From: CAZKWG01 sp964615375
GTDB lineage: Bacteria; Myxococcota_A; UBA796; CAZKWG01
Direction: 5' to 3'
Assembly: GCA_964615375.1 (NCBI GenBank)
Contig: CAZTOW010000050.1
Coordinates: 6,867-70,866, forward strand
DNA length: 64,000 nt
This document shows positions 8,435 to 17,389 of the stretch, piece by piece (the first letter of the stretch is position 1; each line of letters opens with the position of its first letter). Both the position numbers and the translations under genes were made by a program. The notes beneath the pieces were generated by a model that saw only the letters and a program-made list of their open reading frames with translations, was not told the origin of the DNA and searched no databases.

Positions 8435-9855
8435 GCCGCGAACCCGAACGCTCCCCCTCCGCCTGGCCCTGGCTGCTGCTGGCCCTCGCGCTCACGCCCC
8501 TGGCGGCCTACCGCGTCAGCGCCCCCCTGGTGGCCTGGGTGGCGCCTGCGCCCTGGCTGATCTTCGCCGCGCGGACCCAGGGCTGGCGGGCGCGCGGGCT
8601 GCTGCTCGGCGCGCTGATCCTGGCCAGCTCCCTCCAGGTGGCCAAGATCGTCACGCCGCCCGTGCCCATGGCGATGGCGCCCGCGTTCGGGCTGCCCGCG
8701 GCGCTCACAGGATTCGCGCTGGTCCTGGTCTGGGTGCAGGCGCGGCGGAGGGCGGGGCCCCTGGCGGCGATCCTGTGCTTCGGCGCGCTGGCCGCGCTGG
8801 GGGACGTGGCGACCTGGAGCCTGAGCGAGCTCGGCTCCTGGGGGACCCAGATCGCCAGCCAGGTGCGGAGCCCGCTGGTGCTCCAGTGGAGCGCCTGGCT
8901 GGGCCCGGGGCTGGTGAGCGCGCTGGCGGGGGCCACGGCGGCCACGCTGGCGGGGCTGGCGCTGGGGGACCGCGTGGGGCGGGCAGGCGCGGGGCTGGCG
9001 GCGATCACGGCGGGGCTGCTGGTGGCGGGCTCGGCCCGGATGGACGGCCCCACCCCGGGCCGCCCGCTGCGGGTGGGGCTGGTGAGCACCGATCGCGGCC
9101 CCGGGCCCGAGGGCCTGCCCGCCGCCCAGGAGCGCGCCAAGGATCTGGACCGCCTCTTCGCCCGCACGGACGAGGCCGCGGCCCAGGGCGCGGCGCTCAT
9201 CGCCTGGAACGAGGCCGCCGCCATGCTGGATCCGGCGGACGAGGCCGCCTTCATGGTCCGCGCCTCCTCGGCGGCGCGGCGTCTCGAGGTGGATCTGGTC
9301 GTGGGCTACGGCGTGCTCATCTCGGCGAGCCCGATGCGCTACCGCAACGAGGCGGCCTGGTTCTCGCCCGAGGGCGAGCTCCTGCAGGTCTACGCCAAGC
9401 ACCACCCGGTGCCCGGCGAGCCGTCCGAGCGCGGCACGGCGCCGCTGGCCCTGGTGGAGACGGCCTGGGGTCGGGCCGGGATCGCCATCTGCTACGACTA
9501 CGACTTCCCCGCCCTGGCCCGGGAGTACGCCCAGCTGGGGGCGGATCTGGTGGTGGTGCCGAGCTCGGACTGGGCGGGGATCGACCCGCAGCATGCGGAG
9601 ATGGCGGCGGCGCGGGCCGTCGAGAGCGGGGTGCCCGTGGTGCGCCCGGTGCGCTGGTCCACCTCGGCCGCCTTCGACGCCCACGGCCGGGCGCGGGGCT
9701 GGCTGCCGCCGGAGGAGGGGCTGGTCCGGGTCCTGGAGATGCCGGTGGGGCGCGTGCCCACGCTCTACGCGCGGGTGGGCGACCTGCCGGTGGTCCTGGC
9801 GGCGCTGCTCACGCTGATGGGGGTGGGCTGGGCCGCGGCGCGGGGCCCGCGTTAG
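8431..9855 (+). CDS. Apolipoprotein N-acyltransferase-like membrane protein
   Basis: The 474-residue protein has an N-terminal membrane part (about residues 14-205, six or so hydrophobic helices) and a C-terminal nitrilase-type domain (about 213-440) followed by a last membrane helix, which is the architecture of Lnt. The catalytic triad is visible: E261 in AWNEAA, K323 in VYAKHHPVPGE and C354 in AICYDYDFP. Lnt transfers a fatty acyl chain to the N-terminal Cys of lipoproteins. The membrane part is less conserved than in housekeeping Lnt, and the gene is tied to a TetR regulator, so it may be an inducible paralogue. The ATG overlaps the TetR stop by four bases. Confidence 0.8.
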   Translation: MSREPERSPSAWPWLLLALALTPLAAYRVSAPLVAWVAPAPWLIFAARTQGWRARGLLLGALILASSLQVAKIVTPPVPMAMAPAFGLPAALTGFALVLVWVQARRRAGPLAAILCFGALAALGDVATWSLSELGSWGTQIASQVRSPLVLQWSAWLGPGLVSALAGATAATLAGLALGDRVGRAGAGLAAITAGLLVAGSARMDGPTPGRPLRVGLVSTDRGPGPEGLPAAQERAKDLDRLFARTDEAAAQGAALIAWNEAAAMLDPADEAAFMVRASSAARRLEVDLVVGYGVLISASPMRYRNEAAWFSPEGELLQVYAKHHPVPGEPSERGTAPLALVETAWGRAGIAICYDYDFPALAREYAQLGADLVVVPSSDWAGIDPQHAEMAAARAVESGVPVVRPVRWSTSAAFDAHGRARGWLPPEEGLVRVLEMPVGRVPTLYARVGDLPVVLAALLTLMGVGWAAARGPR

Positions 9856-9880
9856 ATCCTGGGCTCTCCTGGAGCTCCCG

Positions 9881-10237
9881 ATGATCACCGTCTATGGAAT
9901 CCCCTCCTGCGGCACCGTGAAGAAGGCCCGCGCCTGGCTCGCCGCCCGCGGGCTCGCGTTCACGGACGTGGACCTGCGCGCCACCCCGCCCTCGCCCGAG
10001 ACCGTCGCGCGCTGGGTGGCAGCCTTCGGGGCGCTGCCCATGCGCAACCTCAGCGGCGGCTCCTACCGGGCGCTGGGCCCGGAGAAGGAGGGCTGGGGGG
10101 ACGCGGCGTGGACGGCGGCCTTCGCCGCGGATCCGATGCTGCTGAAGCGCCCGATCCTGGAGGTGGACGGCCGCCCGGCGCTGGTGGGCTGGACCCTGCC
10201 GGAGGAGGAGATCGCGCGGCGCCTCGGCCTCGGCTAA
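9881..10237 (+). CDS. Spx/ArsC/YffB-like thioredoxin-fold protein
   Basis: The 118-residue protein fits the ArsC/Spx family in length and pattern: YGIPSCGTVKKA at residues 5-16 with one conserved Cys (C10), the central VDLRATPPS, the LPMRNLSG segment and the C-terminal RPILEVDGRPALVGW. C10 is the only cysteine, so it lacks the second Cys of the Spx CxxC redox switch and is nearer to YffB or MgsR-like members. It could be a glutathione- or thioredoxin-linked reductase acting on an unknown substrate. It lies 25 bases after the Lnt-like gene and may share its transcript. Confidence 0.75.
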   Translation: MITVYGIPSCGTVKKARAWLAARGLAFTDVDLRATPPSPETVARWVAAFGALPMRNLSGGSYRALGPEKEGWGDAAWTAAFAADPMLLKRPILEVDGRPALVGWTLPEEEIARRLGLG

Positions 10238-10256
10238 GCTCGGGGCGGGAGGTCCC

Positions 10257-10637
10257 ATGACGCTCGCCCTGACCCTCGCCGCCTGGAGCTCGCACGCCCG
10301 CGCCGAGACGGGGGGCGACACGGGGTGCACGACCGACCTCAGCCTGGCCGAGTGCGACCGGGACGCCGACGGCCACCTCTCGCTCTACTGCTGCGGCGAC
10401 GACTGCAACGACGGAGACCCGGGGGTGAACCCCGAGATCGAGGAGCCCCTGGACAGCAAGGAGGACCTGGACTGCGACGGGATTGTATGGAGTGGCGACG
10501 AGGGGCAGGATCCCTTGTACCTCTCGGGAGGGTCCGGCGCCTGCACCACCGCCCCCGACGGGAGCGGCGCCGTCGCCCTCGCCCTGCTCTTCGCCGTGAC
10601 GCTGTGGAGGTCCAGATGCGCGCGCTCCTCTTCGTGA
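10257..10637 (+). CDS. Short secreted MopE-repeat protein with MYXO-CTERM-like tail
   Basis: The 126-residue protein has a signal peptide (about residues 1-17, ending in SHARA), an acidic Cys-rich middle with DRDADGH and CNDGDPGVNPEIEEP, which is the calcium-binding MopE-type repeat, and a C-terminal tail. The tail has Gly-Ala-Cys, a hydrophobic helix (AVALALLFAVTLW) and a short basic end. That tail is the layout of MYXO-CTERM surface sorting signals. It overlaps the next gene by 22 bases. A GGGAGGT ribosome site precedes the ATG. It is probably a small surface-attached protein whose partner is unknown. Confidence 0.65.
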   Translation: MTLALTLAAWSSHARAETGGDTGCTTDLSLAECDRDADGHLSLYCCGDDCNDGDPGVNPEIEEPLDSKEDLDCDGIVWSGDEGQDPLYLSGGSGACTTAPDGSGAVALALLFAVTLWRSRCARSSS

Positions 10638-12382
10638 TCCTGGCCGGATGCGAGCTCGAGGGCCCCTTCCTGGAGGGAGAGACCCTGGACTCGGCGGAGA
10701 CGGGCTGGGGGGACGCCGACGGCGACGGCTACGTGGGCGCCGACGACTGCGATCCGACGGACTTCAACGTCAACCCGGGCGCGCCCGAGCGGTGCGACGG
10801 GGTGGACAATGACTGCGACGGCCCGGCCGACGAAGAGGACGCGATCGACCCGAAGGACTGGTACACGGACGCCGACCAGGACGGCTACGGCGAGACCTGG
10901 GTGGCGACGAGCTGCGAGGACCCCTCGGGGACCGTGGATCGCGGCGACGACTGCGACGGCGAGGACGCCAACATCCACCCCGGGGCGGGCGAGGCCTGCG
11001 GGGACGGCAAGGACAACGACTGTGACGGGATCGCCGAGGGCTGCGCCTGGGAGGGTCAGTACGCCTCCGAAGACGTGCAGTACGCGGTGATCGCCAGCGA
11101 CGAGGCCGGGACCTGGGTGGGCAAGGACGTGGCCATCCCGGGCGATCTGGACGGCGACGGCCTCGCCGACCTGGTCATCGGCGCCCCCTACGCCGAGGAG
11201 GCCGGGGGCGCCAAGGACGCCGGCAGCGTGAGCTTCTTCACCGGCCCGCTGGAGCAGGGGGAGCAGGCGCTCTCCGACGCGGACGGGGCCTGGTTCGGGG
11301 CCGCCTCCAACGACAACGTGGGCGTGGGGCTGACCAGCCTGGGCGATCTCAGCGGAGAGGGCGTGGTCGGCCTCGGCGTGAGCAACCTGAACAGCGACCC
11401 CTACGTGCTCCTCTTCGACCTGCGCGACGCGCTGAGCGGGGGAGAGGCGCCCGAGCCCGACCAGTCCATCAGCCTCGGCTCCTGGGGCCAGTACGTCGGC
11501 CAGACCGCGGCGGGCGGCTTCGACCTGGACGGGGACGGCTGGTCGGAGCTGGCCCTGGGGTCGCGGCGCTACGACGGGGGGTCGTACACGCTGACGGGCG
11601 GAGCCTACCTGCTCAGCCTGGAGGACTCGGGCGAATTCGTGGAGCGGGTCACCCTGCAGGCGGAGGGTCAGAGCCTGGATCGCAACCCCGGGCTGGCCAC
11701 GGGGGACCTGGACGGCGACGGGCTCGCCGACCTGCTGGTGGGGGCGCCCGAGCTGGACCAGGACGGGGACGGGAGCGCCAGCGGCGGGGTCTACCTGGCG
11801 ACGGCGGCCGATCTCAGCGCGGGGACCCTGGACAGCGCCGGGGCCCTGGCCGCGCCGGACGAGGGCTGCTGGGCGGGCGACAGCGTCGCGGCGCTGGACG
11901 CCGACGGCGACGGCTACGCGGACCTGCTCTTCGGCGGCCCCGCGTGCCGCTACGATCGCGCCTACGACGGCGGCGCCTGGCTGGCGCCGGGCGGGGCGGG
12001 GGCCAGCGGGGACGGGGGGCTGGAGATCGTCTTCGAGGTCCGCGGCACCGGGAGCTCGGGCACGGTGGGCGAGGAGGTGGCCGGCGGGGACCTGGACGGC
12101 GACACGCTCGGCGACGACGAGCTGATCATCGGCGCGCCCCAGTGGTCGGAGGACGGGAGCTACGGCGCGGTGGGGCTCTGGTACGACCCGGCCGAGGGCT
12201 CCTACGACTTCGACCAGGCCAGCGCCATCTTCGAGGCGGCCGGCGCCGACGAGATGCTGGGCTACGCGGTGGCCAGCGGGCAGGATCTCTCGGGGGACGG
12301 GCTGGCCGACCTCGCGGCGACCGGCCCCAAGTACGGCGGCGGTTACGGCCTGGTCCGCGTCTTCCAGGGGCTGAGCTTCTGA
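10616..12382 (+). CDS. MopE/FG-GAP repeat lipoprotein (tandem copy 1)
   Basis: The 588-residue protein begins with a lipoprotein signal (residues 1-12, lipobox ending LAGC). It then has two MopE-type metal-binding repeats, with GDADGDGYVGADDCDP, NPGAPERCDGVDNDCDG and a second set ending GDGKDNDCDG, and about six FG-GAP repeats of an integrin-alpha-like propeller. The FG-GAP units are recognised by GDLDGDGLADLVIGAP-type motifs, each with a calcium loop. The product should be an outer-membrane-anchored, calcium-rich beta-propeller. It starts 22 bases inside the upstream MopE gene, and its stop overlaps the start of a close paralogue (TGATG). The function is probably adhesion or ligand binding, by analogy only. 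Confidence 0.8.
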   Translation: MRALLFVILAGCELEGPFLEGETLDSAETGWGDADGDGYVGADDCDPTDFNVNPGAPERCDGVDNDCDGPADEEDAIDPKDWYTDADQDGYGETWVATSCEDPSGTVDRGDDCDGEDANIHPGAGEACGDGKDNDCDGIAEGCAWEGQYASEDVQYAVIASDEAGTWVGKDVAIPGDLDGDGLADLVIGAPYAEEAGGAKDAGSVSFFTGPLEQGEQALSDADGAWFGAASNDNVGVGLTSLGDLSGEGVVGLGVSNLNSDPYVLLFDLRDALSGGEAPEPDQSISLGSWGQYVGQTAAGGFDLDGDGWSELALGSRRYDGGSYTLTGGAYLLSLEDSGEFVERVTLQAEGQSLDRNPGLATGDLDGDGLADLLVGAPELDQDGDGSASGGVYLATAADLSAGTLDSAGALAAPDEGCWAGDSVAALDADGDGYADLLFGGPACRYDRAYDGGAWLAPGGAGASGDGGLEIVFEVRGTGSSGTVGEEVAGGDLDGDTLGDDELIIGAPQWSEDGSYGAVGLWYDPAEGSYDFDQASAIFEAAGADEMLGYAVASGQDLSGDGLADLAATGPKYGGGYGLVRVFQGLSF

Positions 12383-14136
12383 TGCGCGCAACCCTGCTCC
12401 TGCTCCTCGCCGGCTGCACGCTCCAGGGCCCCTTCCTGGGCGGCGAGACGCTCGACTCGGCGGACGCGAGCTGGGGAGACGCCGACGGAGACGGCTACGT
12501 GGGCGACGACGACTGTGGACCCACGGAGTTCGACGTCAACCCGGGCGCCCCCGAGCGCTGCGACGGGGTGGACAACGACTGCGACGAGGCCACCGACGAG
12601 GACGACGCCATCGACCCCACGGACTGGTACGCGGACTCGGACGGGGACGGCTTCGGCGACGCGCTGGTGGCGACGAGCTGCGAGGACCCGGTGGGCGCGG
12701 TGGCGGTGGCCGGGGACTGCGACGACGCCGACGCGCAGATCAACCCCGAGGTCGCCGAGGTCTGCGGGGACGGCAAGGACAACGACTGCGACGGCAGCGC
12801 CGGCTGTCCCTGGGACGGCCAGTACGACGCCGAGGACGTGCAGCACGCCGCCATCCTCGGGGACGAGCTGGAGGGCTACGGGGGCAAGGAGGTGCTCCTG
12901 CCGGGCGACATGGACGGGGACGGGGACGCCGAGCTGGTGACCAGCGCGCCGGCGATCAACGCGAGCTACGACGTGCTGGACAACGGCATGGTCTTCGTCT
13001 ACCAGGGCCCGCTGGTCAGCGGCGAGCGCGAGATGTCCGAGGCCGAGGCCAGCTGGCTGGGGCCGTCGGAGTGGGACATGGTCGGCTACGGGATCGCCGG
13101 GCTCGGGGACCTGAGCGGCGAGGGCGTGGTGGGTCTGGGGGTGGGATCCGGCTCAAACGAGGCTTACTTCCTGTTCTTCGACCTGCGCGACGCCCTGCTC
13201 ACCGGCGCGGAGATGTCGCCCGACCAGGAGCTCCTGCCGCCCACCTACGGGCAGCACCTGGGGGCCACGGCGCTGGGGGGCTTCGACATCGACGGGGACG
13301 GCTCCCCCGATCTGGCGCTGGGGGCGCGCTTCTACGAGGAGGGGCCCACCTCCGTGGACGGCGGCGTCCACCTCTACAGCCTGGGCGACGCGGGGAGCTT
13401 CGAGGCGGGCGCCGTGCTGAGCGCCGAGGCCTACGACAAGGAGAAGAACCCCGGGCTGGGCGCGGGAGACCTGGACGGGGACGGCGTGGACGAGCTGCTG
13501 GTCGGCGCGCCCATGCTGGCGGAGGACGGCGGAGAGGCCCACGGCGGCGTCTTCGTGGTGAGCGCAGGGGACCTGGGCGGGACGCTGCTGGACGACAGCC
13601 CCTCCCTCCTGGCGCCCTACGAGGCCTGCTACGGCGGGGTGAGCGTGGCGGCGCCCGACGCCAACGCCGACGGCTACGCCGATCTGCTCTTCGGGGGCCC
13701 CACCTGCTCTCTGCGCGGCCCCTACGACGGCGCCGCCTGGCTGGCCTGGGGCGGGAGGGCGGCCCTGGACGAGGGCGGCTTGAGCCTCGCCTTTGAGATC
13801 GCCGGCCAGGAGAGCGCCGCCGTCGGCAACGCCGTGGCCAGCGGCGGGGACATGGACGGCGACGGCGACGACGAGGTGCTGGTCGGCGCGTCCAGCTGGT
13901 CGGAGCTCGGGATCTACGGCGCCTTCAGCCTGTGGTACGAGATCGAGGAGGGCAGCTTCGCGCTCCAGGACGCCGACGCCGTCTTCAAGGCCAGCGGCGC
14001 CGACGAGAAGCTCGGCTGGTCCGTGGCGGGCGGCGAGGACATGACCGGCGACGGGCTGGCCGACCTCGTGTCCGGCGGCCCAGGCGCGCGCGGGAGCTAC
14101 GGGCTGCTGCGGGTGATCCCGGGGTTGAGCTTCTGA
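12382..14136 (+). CDS. MopE/FG-GAP repeat lipoprotein (tandem copy 2)
   Basis: This 584-residue protein is a paralogue of the preceding one with the same order: lipobox ending LAGC at residue 12, the leader GPFLGGETLDSAD, two MopE repeats, then FG-GAP propeller repeats such as GDMDGDGDAELVTSAP and GDLDGDGVDELLVGAP, ending in the same GLSF tetrapeptide. The shared start and end and the one-base overlap point to tandem duplication followed by divergence. Both proteins are predicted to be exported and lipid-anchored. After it comes a 143-base AT-richer spacer before the kinase operon. Confidence 0.8.
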   Translation: MRATLLLLLAGCTLQGPFLGGETLDSADASWGDADGDGYVGDDDCGPTEFDVNPGAPERCDGVDNDCDEATDEDDAIDPTDWYADSDGDGFGDALVATSCEDPVGAVAVAGDCDDADAQINPEVAEVCGDGKDNDCDGSAGCPWDGQYDAEDVQHAAILGDELEGYGGKEVLLPGDMDGDGDAELVTSAPAINASYDVLDNGMVFVYQGPLVSGEREMSEAEASWLGPSEWDMVGYGIAGLGDLSGEGVVGLGVGSGSNEAYFLFFDLRDALLTGAEMSPDQELLPPTYGQHLGATALGGFDIDGDGSPDLALGARFYEEGPTSVDGGVHLYSLGDAGSFEAGAVLSAEAYDKEKNPGLGAGDLDGDGVDELLVGAPMLAEDGGEAHGGVFVVSAGDLGGTLLDDSPSLLAPYEACYGGVSVAAPDANADGYADLLFGGPTCSLRGPYDGAAWLAWGGRAALDEGGLSLAFEIAGQESAAVGNAVASGGDMDGDGDDEVLVGASSWSELGIYGAFSLWYEIEEGSFALQDADAVFKASGADEKLGWSVAGGEDMTGDGLADLVSGGPGARGSYGLLRVIPGLSF

Positions 14137-14279
14137 ATAATAGATAATCGATAATGACAGACACCAGGCCGTCCGATGCGTCGCCGCCCGAGCGCAGCCG
14201 ACCTTGAGGTCCACGGTCCAACGCAGGCACCTCTCCTCCGCCCAGGCCGTGCTAGAATCCTCCCCCGGAGGTCACCCGC

Positions 14280-16136
14280 TTGTCGCAGGCGCGGCGCTAC
14301 CGTCTCCTCTCCGTGCTGGGCCAGGGCGGCTTCGGCACCGTCTACCGCGCGCGCCTCCTGGGCGAGGGGGGCTTCTCCAAGCCCGTCGCCTTGAAGGTCC
14401 TGAACCCGGAGGTGGCCGAGGTCCGTGAGCTCGCCCGCCGGCTCCGCGACGAGGCGCGCGTGCTGGGCCTCGTGCAGCACCGGGCCATCGTCAAGGTGGA
14501 CGCGCTCGTGCAGCTCGACGGGCGCTGGACCGTGGTGATGGAGTACGTCGAGGGCCGGGACCTCAAGACCATCCTGGAGAAGGGCCCCATCCCCCTCGGC
14601 CCCGCCCTGGAGATCGCGGCCGAGGTCGTGAGCGCCCTGCATGCCGCCTACAACGCCGCGGGCCCCGACGACACGCCGCTTCACCTGCTGCACCGCGACA
14701 TCAAGCCGGCCAACCTCTGCGTCACCGCGCTGGGCGAGGTGAAGATCCTCGACTTCGGCATCGCCCGCGCCGAATTCGGCGACCGCGAGTCGAACACCCA
14801 GAGCCAGGCCTACGGCACCCCCGACTACATGGCGCCCGAGCGCTTCCTCTTCGAGAACGGGCCCGAGGCCGACCTCTACGCCGTGGGCGGCACCCTCTAC
14901 GAGATGCTGCTGGGCGAGCAGCTCGGCCGCGCCAGCCCGCGCGAGCACCTGCATGCGGAGCTCGTGAGCGCCCGCCTCACCCGCCTCTCGGACGCCCTCG
15001 GTCCTGCGCACGGCGACGTGATCGCCCTCCTCAGCGAGCTCCTCGACTACGATCCCGCCCGCCGCCCTGTCGCCCGCGAGCTCGAGCGCCGCCTCACCCG
15101 GCTCCGCCACGCCAAGGACGGCCCCCTCCTGCGCGACTGGGCCGAGAGCGCGCTCCCTCCCCTCGTCGCCGCCCAGGAGTCCCGCGTCGACGGCGCCACC
15201 GGCACCCTCCTCATCGAGGGCGAGGCCAGCCGCGACGACCTCCCCCGCGCCCGCGACGCCTGGCCCGGCCCTCTCCCCGAGCCCCCCGACTCCGCCACCT
15301 TCGCCATCCCCGTCCCCCCCGGCAGCGGCGAGACCCTCGTAGCCGAGCCCGAAGAGACCCACGCCTCGGCGCTCGCACCGCCCGCGACACCGCCCACGAC
15401 ACCACCCACGACACCACCCGCGCCACCACCCGCGGTGTCACCCACCCTCACCCCCGACCGCCGCCTCCTCGCCCTCGCCGGTCTCTTCGCCCTCCTCATC
15501 GCCCTCGCCATCCTCCTCCGCCCCACCCCCGATCCCATCCCCGACCTCCCTCCAAGAGCCGCCCCCGCCCCCGCCCCCGACCCCAAGCCCGACGCCACGC
15601 CCCAGGCCAACGCCACCCCCGATGCCGATGCCGATGCCGTTGTCGATGCCGCCCCCGATGCCGATGCCGTTGTCGATGCCGATGCCGATGCCGATGCCGA
15701 TGCCGATGCCGATGCCGATGTCGTTGTCGATGTCGATGTCGATGTCGATGTCGATGTCGATGTCGATGCCGATGCCGCCCCCAAGGCCACCCCCAAACCC
15801 ACCCCCACCCCCCCACCCGAGCTCCCTTCCTCCTCCCCCCCCGCCGGCACCTGGGAAGGCAGCCTCAACGGCCGCCCAATGGATCTCACCCTCCACGCCC
15901 GCGGCGCCTCCCTCGGCGGCGAGCTCATCGTCAGCTTCGGCCCCAGCTCCGTCAGCTCCAAGGTCCGCGGCACCTGGGACGAGCAGAGCCGCACCCTGCG
16001 CCTGGAGGACGAAGAGCAGACCGATGACGCCGGGACCTACACCGCGACGCTCACACCGGACGGCGCGCGCATGAGTGGATCCTTCCACGCGAACAACGGC
16101 GGGACGGTGGTACGCTTCACGCTCACCCGGAAGTGA
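14280..16136 (+). CDS. Membrane Ser/Thr protein kinase with repeat linker and extracytoplasmic domain
   Basis: The 618-residue protein has a complete eukaryote-like kinase domain in residues 7-275: glycine loop GQGGFGTVY, K39 in VALKV, HRDIKPAN with catalytic D140, DFG with D158 and APE in YMAPERF. It continues with a Pro/Thr-rich segment, one membrane helix (about 400-420) and a Pro-rich plus Asp-Ala/Asp-Val dipeptide linker (about 445-505). It ends in a 95-residue C-terminal domain of beta type (from GTWEGSLNG). The kinase is cytoplasmic and the C-terminal domain should be periplasmic and may sense a ligand. Translation starts at TTG (14280) after CGGAGGT. Its stop overlaps the next gene (GTGA), making it the head of a four-gene envelope operon. 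Confidence 0.9.
   Translation: MSQARRYRLLSVLGQGGFGTVYRARLLGEGGFSKPVALKVLNPEVAEVRELARRLRDEARVLGLVQHRAIVKVDALVQLDGRWTVVMEYVEGRDLKTILEKGPIPLGPALEIAAEVVSALHAAYNAAGPDDTPLHLLHRDIKPANLCVTALGEVKILDFGIARAEFGDRESNTQSQAYGTPDYMAPERFLFENGPEADLYAVGGTLYEMLLGEQLGRASPREHLHAELVSARLTRLSDALGPAHGDVIALLSELLDYDPARRPVARELERRLTRLRHAKDGPLLRDWAESALPPLVAAQESRVDGATGTLLIEGEASRDDLPRARDAWPGPLPEPPDSATFAIPVPPGSGETLVAEPEETHASALAPPATPPTTPPTTPPAPPPAVSPTLTPDRRLLALAGLFALLIALAILLRPTPDPIPDLPPRAAPAPAPDPKPDATPQANATPDADADAVVDAAPDADAVVDADADADADADADADVVVDVDVDVDVDVDVDADAAPKATPKPTPTPPPELPSSSPPAGTWEGSLNGRPMDLTLHARGASLGGELIVSFGPSSVSSKVRGTWDEQSRTLRLEDEEQTDDAGTYTATLTPDGARMSGSFHANNGGTVVRFTLTRK
15621..15777 (+). repeat. In-frame hexanucleotide repeat (GATGCC/GATGTC) in the kinase linker
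   Basis: About 26 units of GATGCC or GATGTC, with a few variants, encode Asp-Ala and Asp-Val dipeptides between the membrane helix and the C-terminal domain of the kinase. Because units are six bases, copy-number change would alter linker length without shifting the frame. A repeat with the same hexamers, on the other strand, is at the end of the window. Confidence 0.9.
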
Positions 16137-17389
16137 ACGTGCTCCTCCTGCTGCTCCCCGTCGCCCTGGCCGCCGATCTCGCCCTCTCGGGCGGCGTTCA
16201 AGGTCGGTTCGGAGCCGAGGACACGGCGGGCGAGGGCGGCCTGGGCCACGAGGTGGTGCTCTCGGCGCGCGCAGGCGAGCGTTGGATGTTGGAGCTGCGC
16301 TCCACCTCGGCCGCCAGCCAGCCGGACGCGCACTTCACCGCGATGCTGGGGCCGCGCCTCTACCTGTCCGAGCCCTGGACCGGGGCCGCGGCGCTGTCGG
16401 CCTGGGCGGACGTCGGCCTCGAGCTCTTCGGGCCCGGACCCGCCGGCGCGCTGGGGCTCAGCGTGGACCTGCCGGCCCGCCGCCGCCTCACGCCCCGGGT
16501 CTCCGCCGGCTGGGAGCTGAGCCGAGCAGACGCCGATCTTCGCGGGGGCGCCACCCTCTCCCTGAGCCTGCTCGTCCCGCCCCCGCCCGCGACGCCCACC
16601 CCGGCCGTGGTCGAGGCCCCGCCCCCACCGCCCCCTCCGAAGCCCCGCGAGCCCCTGGACCTGGAGCTGGTCCCCGCGGAGGCCGAGGTCTGGGTGCCGC
16701 ACCCGGTCTGCGCCTGGGTCCCGGCCAGCCAGGCCGAGCTCCTGCTGGCGGGCCTGGACGAGCCGCTCTCGCCGGAGGCCACGCTGGAGCTGGTCGCCGC
16801 CGGCTACGTCCCCGAGCACGTCCACGCTGAGGGGAAGCAGGAGGTCAGCCTGGAGCCGGCCGAGGATCGCGGCGCGCTGCTGGTGCTGGCCCACCCGGGC
16901 GACACCGTGCGCGTGGGCGGGGTCGCGCTCCCCGTGGACGGCCGCGGGCTCGCCCTGATGCAGGCGCCCGAGGGCCGGGTCACGGTGGAGGTGCTGGCGG
17001 GCGGCGTGCGCCAGGAGTACAAGGCGGCCCTGGCCAATGGCTACGCGGTCTGGATCCGGGCCAAGGCCCCGCCGCCCACCCAGATCCTCTTCGCCCAGGG
17101 CGTGAGTGAGCTGTCGGCGTCCAACCTGGAGCGCATTCGACAGATCGCGACCAACGCGGCGGGCTGGAGCTTCGTGCTGCAAGGCGCGTACTCGTATGAG
17201 GGCTCTTTGAACGTCAACAACCGCCTGGCGCGCGAGCGCGGGCTGAACGTGGGCGCCGCCCTGCTGGCCGCGGGCGTGCCCGCCGATCGCATCGCCTACC
17301 TGGACCCGCCACCGGCCGATCCCAACAAGGACCCGGCGACGCAGCGCGCATGCAACATCCTGGCCGTGCCCCCGGAGCGCACGCCATGA
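16133..17389 (+). CDS. OmpA-like outer-membrane or periplasmic protein
   Basis: The 418-residue protein has a signal peptide (about residues 1-14), a beta-rich N-terminal domain to about residue 145, a Pro-rich linker at about 145-175, a middle beta domain and a C-terminal OmpA-like domain at about 315-400. The OmpA-like part has ILFAQGVSELSASNLERI, the GAYSYEGSLNVNNRLA segment and ERGLNVGAALLAAGVP, as in peptidoglycan-associating modules. The likely job is to hold the outer membrane to the cell wall. It starts with GTG inside the kinase stop and overlaps the next gene by four bases (ATGA), so it is translationally coupled to both. Confidence 0.72.
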   Translation: MNVLLLLLPVALAADLALSGGVQGRFGAEDTAGEGGLGHEVVLSARAGERWMLELRSTSAASQPDAHFTAMLGPRLYLSEPWTGAAALSAWADVGLELFGPGPAGALGLSVDLPARRRLTPRVSAGWELSRADADLRGGATLSLSLLVPPPPATPTPAVVEAPPPPPPPKPREPLDLELVPAEAEVWVPHPVCAWVPASQAELLLAGLDEPLSPEATLELVAAGYVPEHVHAEGKQEVSLEPAEDRGALLVLAHPGDTVRVGGVALPVDGRGLALMQAPEGRVTVEVLAGGVRQEYKAALANGYAVWIRAKAPPPTQILFAQGVSELSASNLERIRQIATNAAGWSFVLQGAYSYEGSLNVNNRLARERGLNVGAALLAAGVPADRIAYLDPPPADPNKDPATQRACNILAVPPERTP

